Below are positions 27,042-36,644 of a DNA stretch of 64,000 nt, in pieces. This DNA comes from Bacteroidales bacterium (GTDB lineage Bacteria; Bacteroidota; Bacteroidia; Bacteroidales; Marinilabiliaceae), in assembly GCA_024401395.1 (NCBI GenBank), contig JAKSLD010000012.1, positions 40,749 to 104,748 on the forward strand, written 5' to 3'. How positions within the stretch are numbered: position 1 is the stretch's first letter; each line of letters begins with the position of its first letter. A program made the translations under genes and the position numbers. Below the pieces are notes generated by a model. That model was given only the letters and a program-made list of their open reading frames with translations. It had not been told where the DNA came from and made no database searches.

Positions 27042-28577
27042 ATGTTTCTAAATAACGAACTTTATGTCGCTAATGCCGACGGCAGCAAACTTTGTATCAA
27101 TGGTAAAATGGCTAACCGCCACGGCCTGATCGCAGGCGCAACAGGTACAGGTAAAACAGTAACTCTCCAAGTAATTGCCGAGTCTTTCTCGCAGGCTGGC
27201 GTCCCTTGCTTTATGGCGGATATGAAGGGCGACCTTAGCGGTATTTCTAAAACTGGTAAACTCTCTGGTTTCATCGAGAAACGTAAGGATGGATTCGGTA
27301 TCCCCGACCCTCAGTTCGCACCTTGCCCCGTGCGCTTCTTCGATGTGTTCGCTGAACAGGGCGAACCTATCAAGACAACTATCTCTACGATGGGACCCCA
27401 ACTTTTGTCGCGCCTCATGGAGCTCAACGATACTCAGAGTGGTGTCTTGGCTATTGCTTTCCAAATCGCTGAGGACGAGAACTTGAATCTCATAACAGTG
27501 GAGGATCTGAGTAGCCTCCTTAATTATATAGGTCAGAACGCTAAGGAGTATACTACTAAGTATGGTAACATCACTTCTGCTTCGGTAGGTGCCATACAGC
27601 GTGCCCTCTTGGCTATCAAGAGTGAGGGCGCTGAGAATTTCTTCGGACTCCCAGCTTTCAATGTCAACGATTTCATCCGAACAAAGGATGGTAAGGGTAT
27701 AATGAATGTGCTTGCAGCTGATAAACTGATGCTCAAACCTAAATTGTACTCTACTTTCCTCCTCTGGCTTCTGACTGAATTGTATCAGACTTTGCCTGAG
27801 GTAGGCGATATGGACCTCCCTAAATTGGTATTCTTCTTCGATGAGGCTCACATGCTCTTCGAGGATACTAGCAAGCAACTTGTTGATAAAATCGAACAGA
27901 TCGTTCGCCTCATCCGTTCTAAGGGCGTAGGTGTATATTTCATAACTCAAAGTCCTAATGATATCCCTGAGGATATCTTGGGCCAACTTGGAAACCGCGT
28001 CCAGCACGCTCTCCGCGCATTTACTCCTAAGGATCAAAAGGCGGTTAAGACTGCTGCGGATACTTTCCGCGCTAACCCTAAGTTCAAGACTGATGAGGCT
28101 ATCATGAATCTCGAGACTGGCGAAGCTCTCGTCTCTTTCCTCGACGCTAATGGCGCTCCTTCTGTTGTCGAAAGGGCTAAGATTCTCTTCCCTCTTTCTC
28201 AAATCGGTGCTATCACTCCCGAGGAACGCGCCGCATTTATGGCGGAGTATAAACAGAACACTCCTGCCCCTGCCGAGAATACCGAGGGCGCATCTTCTGT
28301 TTTGTCTAAGCGTAACGCCGAAGCTGATAAGGCTGCAGAGGCAGCTACAGCCGAAAAGGAGCGAATAGCTGCTGAAAAACAGGCAGAAAAGGAACGCATC
28401 GCTGCCGAAAAAGAGGCTGCTAAGCAGAAAAAAGAGGAGGAGAGACTGGCTAAGGAGAAAAAGAAGGAGGAGGAGAAAAGACATAAGGAGACCATGAAAA
28501 CTGTCAATTCTGTAACTAAGGCTCTGGGTCTCCCATCTCTCTTGAGAACTATTGTGAAGTCTTTCTTCAAAAAATAA
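27042..28577 (+). CDS. HerA-like (DUF853) ATPase
   Basis: 511-aa P-loop ATPase of the helicase HerA-like/YjgR group. Walker A is GATGTGKT at residues 32-39, FMADMKGDLSG follows, Walker B is VFFFDEAHMLF, and VYFITQSPNDIPEDILGQLGNRVQHALRAFTPKDQ contains sensor and arginine-finger regions. Residues from about 415 are a charged, Ala/Lys/Glu-rich coiled coil (AEKERIAAEK repeats) ending in basic residues. The family's function is poorly known; a DNA-translocase-like role is inferred from fold. It starts the only sizeable plus-strand block in the window. Confidence 0.92.
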   Translation: MFLNNELYVANADGSKLCINGKMANRHGLIAGATGTGKTVTLQVIAESFSQAGVPCFMADMKGDLSGISKTGKLSGFIEKRKDGFGIPDPQFAPCPVRFFDVFAEQGEPIKTTISTMGPQLLSRLMELNDTQSGVLAIAFQIAEDENLNLITVEDLSSLLNYIGQNAKEYTTKYGNITSASVGAIQRALLAIKSEGAENFFGLPAFNVNDFIRTKDGKGIMNVLAADKLMLKPKLYSTFLLWLLTELYQTLPEVGDMDLPKLVFFFDEAHMLFEDTSKQLVDKIEQIVRLIRSKGVGVYFITQSPNDIPEDILGQLGNRVQHALRAFTPKDQKAVKTAADTFRANPKFKTDEAIMNLETGEALVSFLDANGAPSVVERAKILFPLSQIGAITPEERAAFMAEYKQNTPAPAENTEGASSVLSKRNAEADKAAEAATAEKERIAAEKQAEKERIAAEKEAAKQKKEEERLAKEKKKEEEKRHKETMKTVNSVTKALGLPSLLRTIVKSFFKK

Positions 28578-28592
28578 CTTCAGAAAAAGAAT

Positions 28593-28600
28593 TATCTTTG
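28593..28600 (+). promoter_or_regulatory. recG: Promoter -7 box for recG (TATCTTTG)
   Basis: TATCTTTG matches TAnnTTTG and lies 11 bases before the recG ATG at 28612, implying a very short leader. Confidence 0.5.
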
Positions 28601-28611
28601 TCCATAATTGT

Positions 28612-30708
28612 ATGGACATCCTACAGACCGACATAAAACATATTACCGGATTAGGTCCCAAATGGCGCACGCTGTTCATGGAAGACATGGACATTAGCAC
28701 TTTTGACGACCTCCTCCAGTTGTATCCGTATAGATACGTCGACCGTAGTCGTATATATCAGATACGGGATATTACTAATGATATGCCTTATGTCCAGCTC
28801 TGCGGACGCTTCATCTCGCTCCAGACTATAGGCACTGGCCGACAGCAACGTATGTCTGCTATGTTTACCGACGGAACGGGCCAAATCGAAATCGTCTGGT
28901 TCAAGGGTCTCAACTATGTGCAGCAGCAGGTAAATTATAATGATGAGTTTATGCTCTTCGGCAAACCTTCTGCGTTTAATGGTAGGTATAATATAGTCCA
29001 CCCTGAACTGGAACGGGCCGACCGCGCTCAGATAGCAGCAGGTACTCTTCAGCCTGTCTATAACACTAGCGAGAAAATGAAGAAGGCTGGCCTTAACTCT
29101 AAGGCTATCCAGAAGCTGATGAACCAGCTTTTCAACGTCCAGCTCCAGGCTTCGGTCAACGATACTCTCTCTTACAGGATATTACAGGAGTATCACCTTG
29201 TCAACCGTTCTACCGCCCTTCGAATACTCCATTTCCCTAAAGACCACCGCGAAATAGAGAAAGCGGTATTCCGTATGAAGTTCGAGGAGTTGTTCTTCAT
29301 TCAACTGGGTATCCTTCGTAATAGAAATATCAACAAGCATAAGCAGGGTGGAATTCAGTTCTCTCAAGCTGGCTCTCTGCTTTCTGATTTCTACGCTCAC
29401 CATATCCCTTTCGAACCTACTAATGCCCAGAAACGTGTAGTCCACGAAATTTGGAATGATATGTGTAGTGGTCACCAGATGAACCGTCTGATACAGGGTG
29501 ATGTAGGCTCTGGAAAAACTCTAGTGGCCTTGATGGCTATGCTCATTGCTGTAGGTAACAAACTGCAGGCTTGCATGATGGCTCCTACTGAGATTCTCGC
29601 AACTCAGCATTACGAAGGATTGAGTTCTTTCGTAAAGGATATGCCTGTTCGCATAGAATTGCTGACTGGTTCTACGAAAAAGAAGGACCGTACTAGAATT
29701 CTTGCCGATTTGGCTAATGGCGAAATTGATATCCTCGTCGGAACTCATGCCTTGCTGGAGGATACTGTCGTATATGCCCACCTTGGCTTGGCTATAGTGG
29801 ATGAGCAGCACCGCTTCGGCGTCCAGCAGAGAGCTAAACTGTGGTCAAAGGGTATCGTTCCTCCTCATATCCTGGTGATGACGGCAACCCCTATACCAAG
29901 AACTCTGGCTATGACAGTATACGGCGACTTGGATGTCTCGATTATAGACGAACTTCCTCCTGGCCGCAAACCGGTACGCACTGAACATTATTTCCATAAT
30001 AAACGAAATAACCTCAACGCTTTCTTGCGCCAGCAGTTGCAGTTGGGACGACAGATCTATGTGGTCTACCCTCTCATCGAGGAATCTGAGAGCTTGGATT
30101 ACAAAAACCTGACCGAGGGTTTCGAATATATGAAGGATGCCTTTAAGGAGTATAACGTCTGTATGGTCCACGGCAAAATGAAGCCTGATGAGAAGGATGC
30201 CGCTATGCAGAGTTTCGCTAGCGGTCAGTCGCATATTATGGTGGCTACTACTGTTATCGAGGTTGGCGTAAATGTGCCTAATGCTAGCGTTATGATAATC
30301 GAGAGCGCCGAGAGATTTGGCTTGTCCCAACTCCACCAGCTCCGTGGTCGCGTAGGCCGTGGCGCCGATCAGAGCTATTGTATCCTTATGACGTCTGTCG
30401 AATTGGCTAATGACACTCGCCAACGTATGCAGATAATGGTGGACACTACCGATGGTTTCAGAATAGCTGAGGCCGACTTGCAGTTGCGTGGACCTGGCAA
30501 TATCGATGGAACCCAACAAAGCGGACTGCCTTTTGCCCTCCATATTGCCGACCTTGCCAAAGATGCGAAACTGGTCCAGTATACCCGCGAAATAGCTGAA
30601 AAAGTTCTTGCAGATGACCCTTATTTGCAGAGTCCCGACAACCAGGGTATGGCTCAACGTCTCAACCAACTCAAGAATTCTAGCATCAACTGGAGCGTCA
30701 TAAGCTGA
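28612..30708 (+). CDS. recG: ATP-dependent DNA helicase RecG
   Basis: 698 aa, close to E. coli RecG (693). It has an N-terminal wedge/OB domain (VQLCGRFISLQTIG...MSAMFTDGTGQIEIVWF), Walker A GDVGSGKT at 296-303, DEQH at 397-400, motif III TATPIPRTL, ATTVIEVGVNVPNAS and motif VI QLRGRVGRG. RecG remodels stalled forks and branch-migrates Holliday junctions. It has its own probable promoter, 34 bases after the HerA-like gene's stop. Confidence 0.97.
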   Translation: MDILQTDIKHITGLGPKWRTLFMEDMDISTFDDLLQLYPYRYVDRSRIYQIRDITNDMPYVQLCGRFISLQTIGTGRQQRMSAMFTDGTGQIEIVWFKGLNYVQQQVNYNDEFMLFGKPSAFNGRYNIVHPELERADRAQIAAGTLQPVYNTSEKMKKAGLNSKAIQKLMNQLFNVQLQASVNDTLSYRILQEYHLVNRSTALRILHFPKDHREIEKAVFRMKFEELFFIQLGILRNRNINKHKQGGIQFSQAGSLLSDFYAHHIPFEPTNAQKRVVHEIWNDMCSGHQMNRLIQGDVGSGKTLVALMAMLIAVGNKLQACMMAPTEILATQHYEGLSSFVKDMPVRIELLTGSTKKKDRTRILADLANGEIDILVGTHALLEDTVVYAHLGLAIVDEQHRFGVQQRAKLWSKGIVPPHILVMTATPIPRTLAMTVYGDLDVSIIDELPPGRKPVRTEHYFHNKRNNLNAFLRQQLQLGRQIYVVYPLIEESESLDYKNLTEGFEYMKDAFKEYNVCMVHGKMKPDEKDAAMQSFASGQSHIMVATTVIEVGVNVPNASVMIIESAERFGLSQLHQLRGRVGRGADQSYCILMTSVELANDTRQRMQIMVDTTDGFRIAEADLQLRGPGNIDGTQQSGLPFALHIADLAKDAKLVQYTREIAEKVLADDPYLQSPDNQGMAQRLNQLKNSSINWSVIS

Positions 30709-30797
30709 TATTTATCATATATTTTCTGCACGACAACGCTTTTTTCTGTAACATATTGCTTTTTTATGCGTATTAATGCTAAATTACTCACAATAGC

Positions 30798-32669
30798 ATG
30801 ATTTCAACTATCATTATTCTGCTCCTATCAGCATTCTTCTTTGCATGGGGCAAAATAAGATCTGATATAGTCGCCCTTTGTGCACTTGTTGCATTACTTC
30901 TGATGCAGACCCTTACACCAACAGAGGCTTTGTCAGGATTTTCTAATTCTGTAGTCATCATGATGGTCGGTCTGTTCGTCGTTGGTGGCGCTATTTTCCA
31001 GACTGGTCTCGCTAAAATGATCGGCGCTAAGCTTCTTAGCCTCTCTGGTAATAATCCGACAAAATTGTATTTCCTGGTAATGCTAGGTACAGCTGGTATC
31101 GGTGCCTTCGTATCTAATACTGGTACTGTCGCCCTTATGCTGCCTATCGTGGTAAGTATGGCTGCCAATAGTGGCATCAATGCTTCCCGACTGCTAATGC
31201 CTCTCGCTTTTGCTAGCTCTATGGGTGGTATGCTGACTCTTATCGGTACTCCTCCTAACCTGGTAATTCAGGATGCTTTGGTAAATGGTGGTTATAAACC
31301 GCTGTCTTTTTTCGACTTTCTCCCTTCTGGCTTGATAGTCGTTGCCGTGGGTACTCTACTCCTCCTACCTCTATCTAAATGGTTCCTCAATGGTCCTAAG
31401 GACAAGAAGGATAAAAGTAATTACAAAACAAAGGGTAAGAGTCTATCCCAACTTGCAAATGAATACGGTATATCGGACAATCTCTTCCGCCTCCGCGTTT
31501 CTACCTCTTCGCCTATACTGAAAAAGACTCTCGCCGAGGTTAACCCTCGTCTTAATTATAACATCAATATACTGGAGATTCGCCGCAGAGAGGAAACACA
31601 GCACCGCTTCCTCAAGACTATTACTCAGCATATGGCGGAACCGAATACTAAACTTAGCGACTTTGATATCCTATACGTCAGCGGCACAGAGGAAAAAATA
31701 CATGAGTTTGCCCAGGATTATCTCCTCGAAATAATGGACAAACACGAACTCGAAGTAAGTAAGTCTCACCAGAGTAAACTGGATTTCTATAATATAGGTA
31801 TAGCCGAAATGGTTATCATGCACACCTCATCGGTGGTTAACCAGACAATACGCGAGGTCGGGTTTCGTAGTAAGTTCGACATCAATGTCCTCGGTATACG
31901 TCGCCACAATGAGTATTTATTGCAGGATATTGGCGAGGTCAATATTCACGAGGGGGATGTATTGCTGGTCCAGGGCGACTGGTCTAATATAGAAAGGCTT
32001 AAAAAGGAGGAGAAGGACTGGGTCCTCATAGGCGAACCTCAAGCCCAGGCAGCATCTGTTACTCTCGACTATAAGGCTCCTATCGCAGCTGTTATTATGT
32101 TGTTGATGATTATTATGATGGTTTTCGACAGCATTCCTGTGGCTCCTGTCACAGCAGTTATCATTGCTGCCTTGCTGATGGTTCTCACTGGCTGTTTCCG
32201 TAATGTGGATGCCGTATACAAGACAATATCTTGGGAGTCTATCGTTCTCATTGGCGCAATGATGCCTATGTCTCTTGCCTTGGAAAAGACAGGTGCCTCT
32301 GCTCTGATTTCTACGTCTCTCGTACAATCTCTGGGTGCTTATGGACCTATGGCTTTAATGGCTGGTATATATTTCACAACTTCTCTCATGACTATGTTCA
32401 TCTCTAATACTGCAACGGCTGTTCTATTGGCCCCTATCGCCATTCAGAGCGCTACCCAGCTGGGAATATCTCCTACGCCGTTCTTGTTTGCCGTGAGCAT
32501 AGCTGCTAGCATGTGCTTCGCATCGCCGTTCTCTACTCCTCCCAACGCTTTGGTGATGCCTGCTGGTAAATATACTTTTATGGATTATATCAAGGTGGGC
32601 CTGCCATTACAGATAATCATGGGTATCGTAATGTGCTGTGCATTACCTCTCATTTTCCCATTCAATTAA
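30798..32669 (+). CDS. SLC13/DASS family permease with two TrkA-C domains
   Basis: 623-aa membrane transporter for sodium- or proton-coupled anion uptake (dicarboxylate, sulfate or similar). Two transport halves (residues about 1-190 and 420-623) carry the duplicated signatures SNTGTVALMLP / GTPPN and SNTATAVLLAP / STPPNALVMPAGKY. Between them lie two RCK-C/TrkA-C domains (about 215-310 and 320-405; LNYNINILEIRR and RSKFDINVLGIRRHNEY). This architecture is typical of bacterial YfbS/SdcS-like members. The substrate cannot be read from sequence. It ends 11 bases before the patatin gene. Confidence 0.93.
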   Translation: MISTIIILLLSAFFFAWGKIRSDIVALCALVALLLMQTLTPTEALSGFSNSVVIMMVGLFVVGGAIFQTGLAKMIGAKLLSLSGNNPTKLYFLVMLGTAGIGAFVSNTGTVALMLPIVVSMAANSGINASRLLMPLAFASSMGGMLTLIGTPPNLVIQDALVNGGYKPLSFFDFLPSGLIVVAVGTLLLLPLSKWFLNGPKDKKDKSNYKTKGKSLSQLANEYGISDNLFRLRVSTSSPILKKTLAEVNPRLNYNINILEIRRREETQHRFLKTITQHMAEPNTKLSDFDILYVSGTEEKIHEFAQDYLLEIMDKHELEVSKSHQSKLDFYNIGIAEMVIMHTSSVVNQTIREVGFRSKFDINVLGIRRHNEYLLQDIGEVNIHEGDVLLVQGDWSNIERLKKEEKDWVLIGEPQAQAASVTLDYKAPIAAVIMLLMIIMMVFDSIPVAPVTAVIIAALLMVLTGCFRNVDAVYKTISWESIVLIGAMMPMSLALEKTGASALISTSLVQSLGAYGPMALMAGIYFTTSLMTMFISNTATAVLLAPIAIQSATQLGISPTPFLFAVSIAASMCFASPFSTPPNALVMPAGKYTFMDYIKVGLPLQIIMGIVMCCALPLIFPFN

Positions 32670-32680
32670 TAACACGTTTT

Positions 32681-33505
32681 ATGAAGGCATTAGTATTAGA
32701 AGGCGGTGGAATGCGCGGCACCTACACTGCAGGCGTTTTGGATAGCTTTATCGATTATGGCATGGAGTTCGACTATGTCATAGGTACTTCTGCAGGTGCT
32801 ACTACCGGCATCTCTTATATCTCTAAACAAAAGGGAAGAACCAGATTTTCTAATGTCGACTTACTGAAAATACATAATTACGTAGGACTAAAGTCTCTTA
32901 TATTCGGAGGTGGTCTTATAGATCTTCATTATCTTTTTGATATCTACCCCGATAAGTTCTACCCTTTCGACTTTGAGGCTTATAGCAGGTCCGACAAGCG
33001 TTTTGTGGCTGTAGCTACTAGCGCTCTGACTGGCAAGCCTGTATACCTCGAGGAAAAGAACGATTTTCCTAGATTCCTGGAAATGTGCCGAGCTTCTTGC
33101 TCTCTGCCTATGGTAACTCCTGTTACGTGGGTCGACGGCGAACCTTTGGTCGATGGCGGCGTAGCCGATTCTATTCCTGTCAAAAGGGCTATAGAGGATG
33201 GCGCTGATGAGATTGTTGTAGTCCTTACCAAACCTAGAGGATACAGGAAACCGAACAAACCTTCAAAATTACCTTGGTTCGTCCTAAAAAAATACCCTAA
33301 CCTTCGTCAGGCTATGATCAATCGTAATCTTGATTATAACAAACAGATTGAATACCTGGAAAAACTGGAGGATGAAGGTAGAATTACTGTTCTGAGACCA
33401 AGTGACGATTGTGGCGTAGGTCGTACATCAGACAATACAGAAAATCTACAGCGTCTTTACGACCTTGGATACAAAGAGGGTATCCAATTAATAAAGACGC
33501 TATAA
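32681..33505 (+). CDS. Patatin-like phospholipase (RssA/YjjU-type)
   Basis: 274 aa from the ATG at 32681; the longer reading would overlap the SLC13 gene. It shows the patatin elements in order: oxyanion loop EGGGMRGTYTAGVL, nucleophile elbow GTSAGATTG (Ser of GxSxG) and the Asp dyad VDGGVADSIP. A C-terminal helical part (KYPNLRQAMINRNLDYNKQIEYLEKL) resembles YjjU. It acts as an acyl hydrolase on lipids. It probably forms a transcription unit with the SLC13 gene. It is convergent with the C10 protease gene, 22 bases apart. Confidence 0.92.
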   Translation: MKALVLEGGGMRGTYTAGVLDSFIDYGMEFDYVIGTSAGATTGISYISKQKGRTRFSNVDLLKIHNYVGLKSLIFGGGLIDLHYLFDIYPDKFYPFDFEAYSRSDKRFVAVATSALTGKPVYLEEKNDFPRFLEMCRASCSLPMVTPVTWVDGEPLVDGGVADSIPVKRAIEDGADEIVVVLTKPRGYRKPNKPSKLPWFVLKKYPNLRQAMINRNLDYNKQIEYLEKLEDEGRITVLRPSDDCGVGRTSDNTENLQRLYDLGYKEGIQLIKTL

Positions 33506-33527
33506 AAACTATTATTTCTTATCTGGA

Positions 33528-35606
33528 TTATCTTACCACTACCTTCTCTACCCTGCCATTGCTCATACGGACAATATTTATACCTTTCTGAAGCGAGTTT
33601 ATTCGCTTTCCGTCAATGGTATATATTGCCTCTATACGTACATCCTCATCACCAAATACTTGACCGATACCAGTTGGCATTGTTTCCACAGCGGTGACAA
33701 TATATTTGCTAACAAGTTCATTTCCACCTTCCTCTAAATTTATCCAATATTTCTTCCCTGCTTCCATTACCGACTTCCAAGTAGAAGTCCTATCCGACAA
33801 AACTACCTCTATCTCTGTGTTAGCAGGTATTGTTACGGTCTTCTTCAACCGGAAAGCACCATCGTAGTTTGAACCACTGGTATTTACATAAACTAGACTT
33901 TGAAATGTCTTGGTCAACGCAGACGATGTATTGTTCTTTACCTTAAACCTTACACTGAATGCATTTATATCAGCCAACACATACTCGCCGTCTCCAGCTA
34001 TAAGCTGACTGGTAATTATATACTCTTTGTCCGATGTTGTTATTTCCACTTCGGGCACAATATTGGTATTAGCCTCCCTCCATCCATCGCCAGCAGATTT
34101 GAATACTAACTTGACATAATAACTTCCTTCTGGAACGGAACCCGTAGCTATAGCATAGCTACTTAGATTCCTAAGCATCCATGACGACAGCGACTCAATC
34201 TTACCAATCGAAACATAATAAGTTTGATTATCTGTCTTTCTAATAAACTTGGCTCCAATTTCCATTGTAGCACTTACTGCCGAATGATTGACTATCTGAC
34301 CACCAAATAGAAAATTCTCTCCTCTTTGTACTTCACTATTAGCAACCGATGCATCATTCCAATTTATCACGTATTCATAATCTCCCCCCTCGTCAGGCTT
34401 AATATTGACAACTGCACCTTGACTGTCTGTATAACTCGCTCCATTCCCTGCACCACCTATACCGCTTCCAGCTGGATCCAAAGCAGGACTACCCGTCAAA
34501 GCATAGTAGCCATCACAATATCCACCCCAACCCCAGTTGATATGATATGCATTCTTCGCAGCATTTGCATCATAACCATCACATACAAACAAATGACCGC
34601 TATCACCGGACTGACCGCCATATAGGACTGGTCTATGTGCCACTATCTCTTCATAAATCATATCTTCCCAGGCTACATCTGTATAGTAATCTCGACTGAC
34701 GTACTTGGCTGATTTGTCGTACCCGAAATGTGCACTCAACGCACTCACAGCAGTTCTCTCTGATGAACTTGATTCTGAGGGTGTATATTCCATATCCATA
34801 GCCACTCCAACGTGATACATCAATGTAGCCACCGCATCCGCTTCTTGCGCATTGTATCCACTACCATAATTATTGAGCATATTATCCCAATCATAATGAG
34901 TATTCCCGAAATCAGCTGAAAATGTTGTCTCAGAGGTATACCCAGCAATCGGTTCTTTACTATATTCAAAATACCCTTGCGATGGCGAATTATTCTTATA
35001 ATACATAGTATAAGACTTCTGCCCTTGTCCCACACTCGACGGATATTCATAATATTTCATTATCTGTGCAACAGCTGTAGCTCCACACCCTGTCACACAT
35101 TTTTTTGCAGACCCTAACGTCACTGTAGGAATAGCATTATTATATGGCTCTTTCTGATTCCACTGCGTATTAAGCAATGGTGTAACACTCACTCTTGCCG
35201 ACTTATTCGCTGCCTTCTCTCTTGCTTTTACTCCTAGTTCTATACCTGATCTTATCTGCGCACTATATTGCGATAGCCACCACTTGAAGTTCTCTGGCGC
35301 TTTATCATACTCAAAACCGCCGTTCGTCGAATATCCTATAATCTCTTCAGCAGCCTCATCTGCTCCAACAATGACAAATCCTCTCTGATCATTACCAACG
35401 TTGAAAACATAAAAATGATTGTTTCCGTCTTGCTCTGCAGTATATACCAGCTCAGGACTGCTTATAGTCACCGACTTTAACCCCGCTCCGTTAAGTTGAT
35501 TCATAACGAAATTCTTAGCAACTTGCCTTGCCGTCTCAACACTCACTTGCTGAGCATACACTGGCAAAGCCAAAAGTACAAATAGTGATAAAATAAATCT
35601 TGTCAT
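33528..35606 (-). CDS. C10 family (streptopain-like) secreted cysteine protease
   Basis: 692 aa from the ATG at 35606 (MTRFILSLFVLLALPVYAQ signal). Residues about 20-130 are a Spi-type inhibitory pro-domain. The catalytic core follows: nucleophile Cys174 in VTGCGATAVAQIMKY, His338 in SGDSGHLFVCDGYD, and the INWGWGGYCDGYY motif. A beta-rich extension (about 400-620) and a C-terminal VFGDEDVRIEAIYTIDGK, then INSLQKGINIVRMSNGRV, resemble the Bacteroidales T9SS sorting tail. Similar to Prevotella/Porphyromonas C10 enzymes. Secreted proteolysis of host or dietary protein is expected. Confidence 0.92.
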   Translation of the reverse strand: MTRFILSLFVLLALPVYAQQVSVETARQVAKNFVMNQLNGAGLKSVTISSPELVYTAEQDGNNHFYVFNVGNDQRGFVIVGADEAAEEIIGYSTNGGFEYDKAPENFKWWLSQYSAQIRSGIELGVKAREKAANKSARVSVTPLLNTQWNQKEPYNNAIPTVTLGSAKKCVTGCGATAVAQIMKYYEYPSSVGQGQKSYTMYYKNNSPSQGYFEYSKEPIAGYTSETTFSADFGNTHYDWDNMLNNYGSGYNAQEADAVATLMYHVGVAMDMEYTPSESSSSERTAVSALSAHFGYDKSAKYVSRDYYTDVAWEDMIYEEIVAHRPVLYGGQSGDSGHLFVCDGYDANAAKNAYHINWGWGGYCDGYYALTGSPALDPAGSGIGGAGNGASYTDSQGAVVNIKPDEGGDYEYVINWNDASVANSEVQRGENFLFGGQIVNHSAVSATMEIGAKFIRKTDNQTYYVSIGKIESLSSWMLRNLSSYAIATGSVPEGSYYVKLVFKSAGDGWREANTNIVPEVEITTSDKEYIITSQLIAGDGEYVLADINAFSVRFKVKNNTSSALTKTFQSLVYVNTSGSNYDGAFRLKKTVTIPANTEIEVVLSDRTSTWKSVMEAGKKYWINLEEGGNELVSKYIVTAVETMPTGIGQVFGDEDVRIEAIYTIDGKRINSLQKGINIVRMSNGRVEKVVVR

Positions 35607-35735
35607 CTCTGTAGTTATTTTTATTTGCGCTAATATACTAATTACTATTCTAATACACAACTATTTACCTTTTTCTATCTTAGCTATTCTTTCAACTTTT
35701 TATCACGACTACCACCCCCTGTAGTTTATATACCC

Positions 35736-35779
35736 TCTCTTAACGCTCCCTTAACGCTCCCTTAATGCTCCCTTAATGC
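35736..35779. repeat. Four tandem 11-bp units (TCYCTTAAYGC)
   Basis: TCTCTTAACGC, TCCCTTAACGC, TCCCTTAATGC and TCCCTTAATGC follow without gaps, just outside the terminator of the hemD operon. The phrases CTTAATGCTC and CTTAACGC recur in the dispersed repeat copy at 45052. Confidence 0.85.
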
Positions 35780-35800
35780 AGGAAGTAATCACACTTTCAC

Positions 35801-35841
35801 AAAAAATAAAAGAGCCGTCCGACAATATCATCGAACAGCTC
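35801..35841 (-). terminator. Terminator of the gldF-hemD operon
   Basis: Minus strand: GAGCTGTTCGA pairs with TCGGACGGCTC (with G-U pairs), followed by TTTTATTTTTTG. It is 27 bases after the hemD stop. Confidence 0.75.
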
Positions 35842-35867
35842 CTTCACATTTAATACACTTTAAAGTA

Positions 35868-36620
35868 CTAACTTTTATTCTGCTTTATAAACTTTTCTAA
35901 TGCCGCAGTCATTGATGGTGTCTCTGGAGATGGCGCCTCTATGTCAAGGCGAAGCCCAGCATCTTTGACGGCCTGTGCTGCCGACACTCCAAAAGTACCG
36001 ATATTGAGGTCTCCTTGCTCAAAATCTGGAAAATTCTTCTTCAACGAGATAATTCCTTGTGGCGAGAAGAATAATACGATATCATAATCGTGTATCTTGA
36101 CATCAGTCATATCCGAACTGACAGTATTATATACCACAGCCTTGGAGAACTGAAGCTTGATCTTCTCCATCATCTCTGCCATATCTCCCTTAGAGATATC
36201 ACTCAGCAGAAGCAAGTATTTCTCATCCTTGTGCTTCTTCAATACCGACTCAACTAGATCTTTGAATGTACCCTTAGGCGCATCAAATATCTTTCTCTTG
36301 CGGAATACAATATATTTCTGCAAATAGTTCGAAATCTGCTCCGAAACACAGAAATACTTCATGGTCTCTGGCATCTGGATTCGCAACTCCTCACATAGGT
36401 GGAAGTAATGATCTATAGCAGTTTTACTTGTAAAAATAATCGCTGTATGAGATAGAATATCAACCTTCTGCTTGCGGAAATCCTTAGCAGATACACCCTC
36501 TACGTGAATGAACGGACGAAAGTCTATTTCGACATCATACTTGCTCGCAATATCAAAATATGGCGATTTGCTATCTGGTGCAGGGGCTGGCTGCGACACT
36601 AAAACCTTCTTGATTTTCAA
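35868..36620 (-). CDS. hemD: Uroporphyrinogen-III synthase
   Basis: 250 aa, HemD fold: two alternating domains with KKVLVSQPAPA at the start, IIFTSKTAIDHYFHL, YFCVSEQIS, LLLLSDISKGDMAEMM and VLFFSPQGIISLKKNFP, then NIGTFGVSAAQAVKDAG. It cyclises hydroxymethylbilane to uroporphyrinogen III for haem and corrinoid synthesis. The start is a TTG at 36620: a stop codon (TAA) closes the frame a few codons upstream and no ATG is available. It is the last gene of the gldF operon, next to DUF4271 as in many Bacteroidota. No other haem genes lie in the window. Confidence 0.9.
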   Translation of the reverse strand: MKIKKVLVSQPAPAPDSKSPYFDIASKYDVEIDFRPFIHVEGVSAKDFRKQKVDILSHTAIIFTSKTAIDHYFHLCEELRIQMPETMKYFCVSEQISNYLQKYIVFRKRKIFDAPKGTFKDLVESVLKKHKDEKYLLLLSDISKGDMAEMMEKIKLQFSKAVVYNTVSSDMTDVKIHDYDIVLFFSPQGIISLKKNFPDFEQGDLNIGTFGVSAAQAVKDAGLRLDIEAPSPETPSMTAALEKFIKQNKS

Positions 36621-36644
36621 TGCCTTGTCTATTAAAATTTACCT

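Noticed and set aside
27048..28700. 550-aa open frame antisense to the HerA-like gene
   Set aside because: It lies fully opposite a well-supported ATPase gene, has Leu/Ser-rich low-complexity stretches from reverse-reading its coiled coil and no recognisable domain.
29845..30669. 274-aa open frame antisense to recG
   Set aside because: Shadow of recG; no domain, signal or promoter.
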